From the NCBI RefSeq assembly GCF_036195325.1, contig NZ_CP108101.1:5208001-5272000 (forward strand): a stretch of 64,000 bases of DNA. Reading direction: 5' to 3'. A model generated the notes under the pieces. The model was not told the DNA's origin and made no database searches. It was given only the letters and a program-made list of their open reading frames with translations. Source of the DNA: Streptomyces sp. NBC_00234 (lineage in GTDB: Bacteria; Actinomycetota; Actinomycetes; Streptomycetales; Streptomycetaceae). Of the stretch, positions 8,846 to 14,823 are shown piece by piece (position 1 is the first letter of the stretch; every line of letters begins with the position of its first letter). The position numbers and the translations under genes are program-made.

Positions 8846-10189
8846 TCAGCGCCCGTGGAGACCGCTGTCGACGGCGGTCATCAGTTCGCCGTCGTCCGTG
8901 TCCCCGTCCAGCGACCAGAACATCGCACCGCCGAGACCGCGGTCACGGATGTACGAGGTCTTGGCGCGCAGGACCTGCGGGTCGTCGTAGGTCCACAGGG
9001 TCGTGCCGTCGAACAGCCAGGCGTGGCCGTTCCTCCGGTCCCGGTGGATCGTGTACGTCCCGGAATCGGCCAGCTTCTTGAGTGCCTTGTAGTCCTCGTA
9101 CCCGGCGGCCCAGGTGGCGGGCGCGGGGGCCGTGGCCGGCTGTCCCAGACCGTCACCGCCGCCCGTCACACCGGTCCAGCCCTGCCCGTAGAACGGCATG
9201 CCCATCACCAGTTTGCGCGCGGGCGCGCCGCGCCTGATCCAGTCGCGGACGGTCTGGTCGACACTGAAGTCGCCCTTCGCGTACAGCGCGGACTGCTGGG
9301 CGGTGTTCTTCTCGCCGGAGACGTGGAAGTCGTACCCCTGAAGGTTCACGAAGTCGAAGTCCCGCATGATCCGGCGGACGTCGAAGCCGGCGTCGATCTT
9401 CGCGGGGGCGGTGGGGACGAACGCCGACAGCTCGTAGTGCTTCGGCCTGGCGTGCCGCGCGGAACTCCTGGCGTACGCGTCGAGCTGGGTGCGGAACTCG
9501 TGCACCAGAGCGGTGAAGTTCTGCTTGTCCTCGGGGCGGAAGACCGTGTCCGTGTCGCCGGCCGAGCCGGGCCACTCCCAGTCGAGGTCGACCCCGTCGA
9601 AGAGGCCGGCCGCCGCGCCCGCGCCACCGCGCGCCCCGTCCACCGGCAGGTTGCCCTTGATGTAGAGGTCGAGGCAGGAGGAGACGAGCGCCTTGCGGGA
9701 GGCGGCGGTCCGGGCCGCGTCCGAGAAGTGGGTGGACCAGCTCCAGCCACCGAGCGAGATCATCACCTTCAGACCGGGGTGCTTGGCCTTGAGCTCCCGC
9801 AGCTGGTTGAAGTTGCCGGCGAGGGGCTGGGTCCCGGTGTCGGCGACACCGTCCACGGAACCCGCGTCGTCCAGCGGACGGGCGTAGTCCGCCCAGGCGT
9901 CGGCCTCGCCGGGCACATTGCCGGTGAAGCACTTCCCGTCGGCGTTCACGTTGCCGAAGGCGTAGTTGATGTGGGTGAGCTTGGCCGCGGCACCGCTCGT
10001 GTCCAGGTCCTTGACCTGGAAGTCGCGTCCGTAGACGCCCCATTGGGTGAAGTAGCCGACGCTGCGGTACGCGGGTTCGTGGTGCCCCCTGCCCTGCTCG
10101 GGGCCGGCCGTGGCGGCGGGGGCGATACCGGCGATCAGCGCGAAGGCGCAGGCGGCAACGGTCAGTCTGGACAGGCTTCTTCGTCGCAT
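8846..10189 (-). CDS. Secreted GH18 chitinase
   Basis: The 447-residue protein has a signal peptide (MRRRSLSRL, then a hydrophobic stretch ending ATAGP). Its GH18 TIM barrel includes YAFGN, SLGGWSWS and the catalytic DGVDLDWE, with Glu205 as acid/base. MPFYGQGW and the terminal MFWSLDGD strand are also typical. It hydrolyses chitin to N-acetylglucosamine oligomers outside the cell. No separate chitin-binding module is visible. ATG 10189 is chosen for its AGGAA site and the signal peptide. A longer frame upstream is non-coding. A DasR-type palindrome 60 bp upstream indicates repression relieved by aminosugar phosphates, as known for Streptomyces chitinases. Confidence 0.93.
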   Translation of the reverse strand: MRRRSLSRLTVAACAFALIAGIAPAATAGPEQGRGHHEPAYRSVGYFTQWGVYGRDFQVKDLDTSGAAAKLTHINYAFGNVNADGKCFTGNVPGEADAWADYARPLDDAGSVDGVADTGTQPLAGNFNQLRELKAKHPGLKVMISLGGWSWSTHFSDAARTAASRKALVSSCLDLYIKGNLPVDGARGGAGAAAGLFDGVDLDWEWPGSAGDTDTVFRPEDKQNFTALVHEFRTQLDAYARSSARHARPKHYELSAFVPTAPAKIDAGFDVRRIMRDFDFVNLQGYDFHVSGEKNTAQQSALYAKGDFSVDQTVRDWIRRGAPARKLVMGMPFYGQGWTGVTGGGDGLGQPATAPAPATWAAGYEDYKALKKLADSGTYTIHRDRRNGHAWLFDGTTLWTYDDPQVLRAKTSYIRDRGLGGAMFWSLDGDTDDGELMTAVDSGLHGR

Positions 10190-10250
10190 GGGGCTCGTTC
10201 CTGTGTGGCTGGGGCGTAAGGGGGGTGGGAGCCGTGCTGCACAGGAAGGT

Positions 10251-10267
10251 ATTGGTCTGGACCAAAT
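10251..10267 (-). promoter_or_regulatory. DasR-responsive element (dre-like) upstream of chitinase
   Basis: The 12-bp core TGGTCTGGACCA (10253-10264) differs at one base from the dre core TGGTCTAGACCA recognised by the GntR-family regulator DasR. It lies about 63 bp upstream of the chitinase ATG, the position expected for control of that promoter. Confidence 0.75.
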
Positions 10268-10461
10268 GGGGTCAAGGGTCCGGCAGTTATGGACGGCCGG
10301 GGCGGGGCAGGGATTGGCCGGGACTCCCGTGGTGCTGATGTTCGAGGTATGCGTCGACCGTCGGCGAATCATCACTTCGAGTGAATCTCTGGCCAGTGCT
10401 TGCGGTCCACAACCCACGGTTGCGACGCTGTCGCAGTCTGTCAACCTGTTGGGAGTGGCCT

Positions 10462-11214
10462 GTGACTTTCGGTGAGCAGCCCGCCTATCTGCGCGTTGCG
10501 AGCGATCTCAGAGAGAAGATCGTCAACGGCGCTCTGCCGCCCCATACCCGCCTGCCGTCGCAGGCCCGTATTCGCGAGGAGTACGGAGTATCGGACACCG
10601 TCGCCCTGGAGGCGCGCAAGGTGCTCATGGCCGAGGGCCTGGTCGAAGGGCGCTCGGGGTCCGGCACCTATGTGCGCGAGCGTCCCGTCCCGCGCCGGAT
10701 CGCCCGCTCCGGGTACCGGACGGGTTCCGGTGCCAACCCCTTCCGTCAGGAACAGACGGCGGAGGGTACGCGCGGCACCTGGGAGTCCCGCAGCGAGCAG
10801 GAGGGGGCCAGTGCGGAGATCGCCGAACGGCTCGGCATCGAGCCGGGCGACCGTGTGATGCGTACGAGGTACGTCTTCCGGGAGGCGGGCGAGCCGATGA
10901 TGCTCTCCACCTCGTGGGAACCGCTCGCGGTCACGGGGCGCACGCCCGTGATGCTGCCCGAGGAGGGTCCGCTGGGCGGCTGCGGGGTGGTCGACCGGAT
11001 GGCGGCCATCGATGTCGTCGTGGACAACGTGGCCGAGGACGTCGGCGCGAGGCCGGGGCTTGCGGAGGAGCTCCTGGCGCTCGGCGGCGTACCCGGCCAC
11101 GTGGTCATGGTGATCGAGCGTACGTACTACGCGTCGGGCCGGGCCGTCGAGACGGCGGACGTGGTGGTGCCCGCAGACCGCTACCGGATCGCCTATCACC
11201 TGCCGGTCAAGTGA
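10462..11214 (+). CDS. GntR-family (HutC/UTRA subfamily) transcriptional regulator
   Basis: The 250-residue protein has an N-terminal winged helix-turn-helix (about residues 8-75, with LREKIVNGALPPHTRLPS and GVSDTVALEARKVLMAEGLV). A C-terminal UTRA ligand-binding domain follows (about 105-245, with MRTRYVFREAGEPMML). The GTG at 10462 has GGGAGTGG upstream and starts just before the HTH. The gene is 198 bp upstream of the NCS1 transporter in the same direction, so it may control uptake of that transporter's substrate. UTRA regulators usually respond to small metabolites, and the ligand is unknown here. It is unlikely to be DasR itself, which is normally linked to nag genes. Confidence 0.85.
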   Translation: MTFGEQPAYLRVASDLREKIVNGALPPHTRLPSQARIREEYGVSDTVALEARKVLMAEGLVEGRSGSGTYVRERPVPRRIARSGYRTGSGANPFRQEQTAEGTRGTWESRSEQEGASAEIAERLGIEPGDRVMRTRYVFREAGEPMMLSTSWEPLAVTGRTPVMLPEEGPLGGCGVVDRMAAIDVVVDNVAEDVGARPGLAEELLALGGVPGHVVMVIERTYYASGRAVETADVVVPADRYRIAYHLPVK

Positions 11215-11286
11215 CCTCTGCCGCCCGGCGGCGGCGCGTTCCTGTCGCGTGACCGATATCTGAACGGCTTGTCCGCGACCCGTGAC

Positions 11287-11325
11287 GCCGAGTTAACGCC
11301 CCCTCGGCTCCCGTTACGCACGGGC
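11287..11325 (+). terminator. Two short hairpins after the GntR gene
   Basis: GCCGAG (11287-11292) pairs with CTCGGC (11303-11308). CCCGT (11311-11315) then pairs with ACGGG (11321-11325). They could terminate the regulator transcript, or be alternative structures in the leader of the transporter. The stems are short, so the call is weak. Confidence 0.35.
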
Positions 11326-11363
11326 AATCACCGGCATCAACAATTTGTCATGTCCGGCTCTTA

Positions 11364-11407
11364 ACTTCCCGTTCGTTACCCGCACACCGGACTGACGAAC
11401 GGGAAGT
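11364..11407 (+). promoter_or_regulatory. Perfect 13-bp inverted repeat that sequesters the NCS1 gene ribosome binding site
   Basis: ACTTCCCGTTCGT (11364-11376) and ACGAACGGGAAGT (11395-11407) are exact reverse complements separated by 18 nt. The right arm contains GGGAAG (11401-11406), the only candidate ribosome binding site for the ATG at 11413. In RNA the hairpin would hide it. This suggests translational control by a ligand or protein. A DNA operator for the adjacent GntR protein is an alternative, although an 18-nt spacer is long for that. Confidence 0.6.
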
Positions 11408-11412
11408 CGCCG

Positions 11413-13128
11413 ATGACGGACACAGTCACCACCACGGCCGAAGCGCCGGATCCGAGTACGCCAGGAGGGCCCGGCGCGCCACGGCGCAGCTATGCCAGGC
11501 TCGCCGCCGACGAGAGCCGTGAGGACTACTCGCTCCGCTACGCCCCGCACTCCTTCCGGCGCTGGTCGCCCTCGATGGTGGCGGGCACGGCGCTCGGCGG
11601 AATCGCCTATCTCGCCGACTTCGCCATCGGCGCCTCGATCGTCTTCACCTACGGATTCACCAGCGGACTCGCCTCGATCCTCACCGCCGCGGTGATCATC
11701 TTCGTCACGGGCATACCGATTGCACGGGCCTGCGCGAAGTACGGGCTGGACATGGATCTGGTCACGCGGGGCGCCGGCTTCGGCTACTTCGGCTCCACGC
11801 TGACGTCGCTGATCTACGCGTCCTTCACCTTCATCTTCTTCGCGCTCGAAGGCTCGATCATGGCGCAGGCCATGCATCAGGCGGTCGGACTGCCCGTGGA
11901 GATCGGCTATCTGCTCACCACGCTGATCGTCATCCCGATCGTGTTCCGGGGGATGGGCGCGCTGGCGAAGGTGCAGGCGTGGACGCAGCCGGTCTGGATC
12001 GTCGGCATGGTGCTGCCGTTCGTAGTCCTCGCCTTCGAAGCCCCCGACGCCTGGGGCGACTTCGCCTCCTTCGGTGGCACGGAGGGCGCCGGCTCGGGCT
12101 TCTCCTGGCTCGCCTTCGGGCTGGGCACGGGGGTCGCGCTCTCGCTCATCGCCCAGATCGGCGAGCAGGCCGACTACCTGCGCTTCATGCCCGCCAGGAC
12201 GGAGGCCAACAAGCGGCGGTGGAACCTTGCCGTCCTCGCGGCCGGACCGGGCTGGGTCGTCATCGGGGCCGCCAAGCAGCTCGGCGGAGCACTGCTCGCC
12301 TTCGTCGCCCTGGAGGCGGTCGGCAAGACGCACGCGCTGGAGCCGATCGCCCCGCAGATCGAGGCCCTGAAGCCGTGGCTGGGCTCCTTCGCGCTCCCCG
12401 CCGCCGCGATCTTCGTGATCGTCTCGCAGATCAAGATCAACGTGACCAACGCCTACAGCGGCTCGCTGTCCTGGTCGAACTTCTTCTCCCGGATCACCCA
12501 CAAGCACCCGGGCCGGGTCTGGTACATCTTCCTCAACCTCGCCATCGCGCTCACGCTGATGGAGATGAACATGTTCGCGGCCCTCAACAAGCTGCTGGGC
12601 TTCTACTCCAACGTGGGCATCGCCTGGATCGTGGCCGTCGCCGCAGACCTGGTCATCAACAAGCGGATCGGACTCAGCCCGCCGTACATCGAGTTCAAGC
12701 GGGCCTACCTGTACGCGGTGAACCCGGCCGGATTCGGGGCGATGGTGATCGCCTCGACCGTGTCGATCCTGGCCTTCTTCGGGCTGTTCGGCGCATACGC
12801 GGAAGCGTTCTCGACCTTCATCGCGGCCGGACTGTCGCTCGTGCTCTGCCCGTTGATCGCGTGGGCCACCAAGGGGAAGTACTACCTGGCCCGTCCGAAC
12901 CCGGTGAACGGGCCGGACGTCGAGGTCGCCGACATCACCGCGACCCACACGTGCGCGGTGTGCGAGACCGCGTACGAACTGCCGGACATCGCGGACTGCC
13001 CGGTCCAGGCGGGGCCGATCTGCTCGCTGTGCTGCTCGCTGGACGCGGAGTGCGGCGACGTCTGCCGCACGGACCCGTCGGCCGGACCGGTCCTGCTGCC
13101 GATGCCCGTGGTGCGTACGGCGGACTGA
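11413..13128 (+). CDS. NCS1-family nucleobase:cation symporter (purine-cytosine permease-like) with Cys-rich C-terminus
   Basis: The 571-residue protein has an N-terminal soluble part with YSLRYAPHSFRRW and then about 12 hydrophobic segments (residues 60-485). This matches NCS1 transporters such as CodB and allantoin/hydantoin carriers. The last 65 residues are cytosolic and hold eight cysteines, including CAVC, CSLCC and a CxxxC pair, which suggests a metal-binding knuckle. The permease probably imports a purine, pyrimidine or related heterocycle, but the substrate is not readable from sequence. An inverted repeat covers the ribosome binding site, so translation is probably regulated. The upstream GntR gene is a candidate transcriptional regulator. 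Confidence 0.88.
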   Translation: MTDTVTTTAEAPDPSTPGGPGAPRRSYARLAADESREDYSLRYAPHSFRRWSPSMVAGTALGGIAYLADFAIGASIVFTYGFTSGLASILTAAVIIFVTGIPIARACAKYGLDMDLVTRGAGFGYFGSTLTSLIYASFTFIFFALEGSIMAQAMHQAVGLPVEIGYLLTTLIVIPIVFRGMGALAKVQAWTQPVWIVGMVLPFVVLAFEAPDAWGDFASFGGTEGAGSGFSWLAFGLGTGVALSLIAQIGEQADYLRFMPARTEANKRRWNLAVLAAGPGWVVIGAAKQLGGALLAFVALEAVGKTHALEPIAPQIEALKPWLGSFALPAAAIFVIVSQIKINVTNAYSGSLSWSNFFSRITHKHPGRVWYIFLNLAIALTLMEMNMFAALNKLLGFYSNVGIAWIVAVAADLVINKRIGLSPPYIEFKRAYLYAVNPAGFGAMVIASTVSILAFFGLFGAYAEAFSTFIAAGLSLVLCPLIAWATKGKYYLARPNPVNGPDVEVADITATHTCAVCETAYELPDIADCPVQAGPICSLCCSLDAECGDVCRTDPSAGPVLLPMPVVRTAD

Positions 13129-13218
13129 GGAGGGCGGGTTCGCCGGCGCCTGTGGGCGGTCGCTGTCCGCGCGGCGGCCGGTGTCCGTGGGTCGCGAAAC
13201 GGGCGTGTCGGGGGCCAA

Positions 13219-13246
13219 GGGGGCGCATGCGTGAGCGTGCGCCCCC
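13219..13246 (+). terminator. Hairpin terminator after the NCS1 transporter
   Basis: GGGGGCGCATGC (13219-13230) pairs with GCGTGCGCCCCC (13235-13246) around a GTGA tetraloop, with one G-T pair. It lies 90 nt after the transporter stop. The rest of 13129-13402 has no gene. It holds a second imperfect hairpin at 13260-13289 and the leader of the small SPOR gene. Confidence 0.65.
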
Positions 13247-13402
13247 ACACGCATGGCTTGATGCGTATCTCTTTGTGTAAAGACGCATCCGCTGAGTAAA
13301 GGTCAGGCGTACGCTCGGGCATATGCGTACTGCGGTTTCCTGGGGATCCTTAGAGGCGTGCACTCCGGTGGGGAGAGGGGCAACATGCTCGGGAGGGACA
13401 CG

Positions 13403-13585
13403 ATGAGCGACAACAACGACGTGCTCCCCTGGCTGGTGATACGGCAGGACGACAACGGAAACCGCTACCGCGTCGGCAGGTACGCCACGCAGGAAGAGGC
13501 CCAGAAGATCGCGGACGGCCTCGACAGTCGCGGCCACAAACAGTTGTACTGGGTGGAGCGCATGGGGCAGGGCGCCCGCCCGTAG
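13403..13585 (+). CDS. Small SPOR-like domain protein
   Basis: This is a 60-residue protein. PWLVIRQDDNGNRYRVGRYATQEEAQKIADGL resembles the beta-alpha fold of SPOR repeats, which bind glycan strands. There is no signal peptide or membrane segment, so it seems cytosolic and its role is unknown. Proteins of this type are common as small conserved hypotheticals in streptomycetes. ATG 13403 is preceded by GGGAGGG at 9 nt. An earlier in-frame ATG at 13385 and a start at 13358 lack a better site. It stands as a single gene between the NCS1 transporter and the Nudix gene. Confidence 0.7.
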   Translation: MSDNNDVLPWLVIRQDDNGNRYRVGRYATQEEAQKIADGLDSRGHKQLYWVERMGQGARP

Positions 13586-13663
13586 CGTTGGTGCCGGGCA
13601 CCCGGCCGGCCTCGCGGATCCCGGCATTTTCGGGGCCCTTCCGGGGCGGCTACGCTCCCGCGT

Positions 13664-14068
13664 ATGAACGCTTCCGTGGTGGTCGCCGGTGCCGTCCTCG
13701 ACCAGGGGCGGCTGCTGGCCGCGCGCCGTAGTGCCCCGCCCGAGCTTGCGGGCCGCTGGGAGCTGCCCGGGGGCAAGGTGGAGCCGGGGGAGAGCGGCGA
13801 GCAGGCGCTCGTACGGGAGCTCCGCGAGGAACTCGGCGTGGAGTCGCGGGCGCTGGAGCGCATCCCCGGAGAGTGGCCGCTGAAGCCCGGATACGTGCTC
13901 CGGGTATGGACGGTGGGCCTGGTGTCCGGCGAACCCCGCGCTCTGGAGGACCACGACGAGCTGCGCTGGCTCGGGCCGGACGAGGTGGACTCGGTCGACT
14001 GGCTGGACCAGGACCGGCCCGCGGTGGCCGAGGCAGCGCGCCGCCTCCGGGGTGCCGCTCACCACTGA
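13664..14068 (+). CDS. Nudix hydrolase (MutT-like NTP pyrophosphohydrolase)
   Basis: The 134-residue protein has a complete Nudix box at about residues 36-59 (GGKVEPGE followed by RELREELGV) that matches GX5EX7REUXEEXGU. The early VVVAGAVLDQGRLLAARR strand and compact size fit MutT/NudG-like enzymes. These hydrolyse oxidised or modified (deoxy)nucleoside triphosphates to monophosphates and sanitise the nucleotide pool in the cytosol. The exact substrate cannot be assigned. The gene stands alone, with a separate leader before the downstream HATPase gene. Confidence 0.9.
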   Translation: MNASVVVAGAVLDQGRLLAARRSAPPELAGRWELPGGKVEPGESGEQALVRELREELGVESRALERIPGEWPLKPGYVLRVWTVGLVSGEPRALEDHDELRWLGPDEVDSVDWLDQDRPAVAEAARRLRGAAHH

Positions 14069-14216
14069 GCAGGTACCCCTTTCACCGTACGCCCCGCGTA
14101 CACCCGTACGCCCTATGCGCCGTCTCGGGCGGTAGTGCGTACCGAATGACGGGTATGTGGTGATTGTTCCCCTTTGTTCCGGGGCGTCCTGCTGCTGGTC
14201 TTGGGAAGTGATCGGC

Positions 14217-14663
14217 GTGATCGACACCGAAGGAGACACTGCCGCCTGGGAATTTCCGGCGGTACCGGGATCCGTGCGCAGCGCCCGGCATGCGGTGCGC
14301 GACGCCTTGAGTTCCTGGGGGCTCGACGGTGCGCTCGCCGATGTGACCGAACTGCTCGTCAGCGAGCTGGTGACCAATTCCCTGCGCTATGCCTCCGGAC
14401 CCATCGGTGTACGGCTGGTGAGGCCCCGTCCCGAGGGCGCCGCCGAGGACGACGACTCCGCTCCGAACAGTCCGTCCACGTCGCCCGCGCTGCTGGTGGA
14501 AGTCTCCGATCCGCTTCCGGATGTACCCACCGAACGCAGTGCGGGACCCGACGACGAAGGGGGGCGCGGACTGCGGCTGGTGGCTTGTTCTGCACGCCGC
14601 TGGGGGACCCGTCGGGGAAAGAGTGGCAAGACGGTGTGGTTCGAGCTGGCTCTCCCTGGTTAG
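14217..14663 (+). CDS. Stand-alone HATPase (RsbW/anti-sigma kinase-like) regulatory protein
   Basis: The protein of about 148 residues is a single GHKL ATP-binding domain. The N-box is ELLVSELVTNSLRY and the glycine-rich ATP lid is DEGGRGLRLV, ending KTVWFELALPG. Such proteins act as anti-sigma factor kinases or modulators in streptomycetes. It closely resembles the C-terminal domain of the next gene product, with nearly the same N-box and ending, so the two modules probably share a recent origin. The GTG at 14217 is chosen for GGGAAG about 9 nt upstream. GTG 14208 is an alternative. A 160-nt gap separates it from the phosphatase gene. Confidence 0.85.
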   Translation: MIDTEGDTAAWEFPAVPGSVRSARHAVRDALSSWGLDGALADVTELLVSELVTNSLRYASGPIGVRLVRPRPEGAAEDDDSAPNSPSTSPALLVEVSDPLPDVPTERSAGPDDEGGRGLRLVACSARRWGTRRGKSGKTVWFELALPG

Positions 14664-14823
14664 GAGTGGGGTGGGACGCACAGCGATCACCAGAGGTCGG
14701 GCAGAACCTGGCTGAAAGGGACTGAGACCTTGCTGTGATCGTGAACGCCGTGTCGGTAGGGGCCGTAGTGCTGAATACTGCGGGCAGGACCGGTCCGGTG
14801 TGTGAGCTGGAGGGGACGGTCGC

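Noticed and set aside
10381..10461. ATG start of the GntR gene at 10381
   Set aside because: The added 27 residues look like promoter sequence. GTG 10462 has a ribosome binding site and starts just before the HTH.
11314..13254. 646-residue minus strand frame opposite the NCS1 transporter
   Set aside because: Composition (Arg, Asp, Gly, Val) and position mark it as antisense of a real gene; no start signal.
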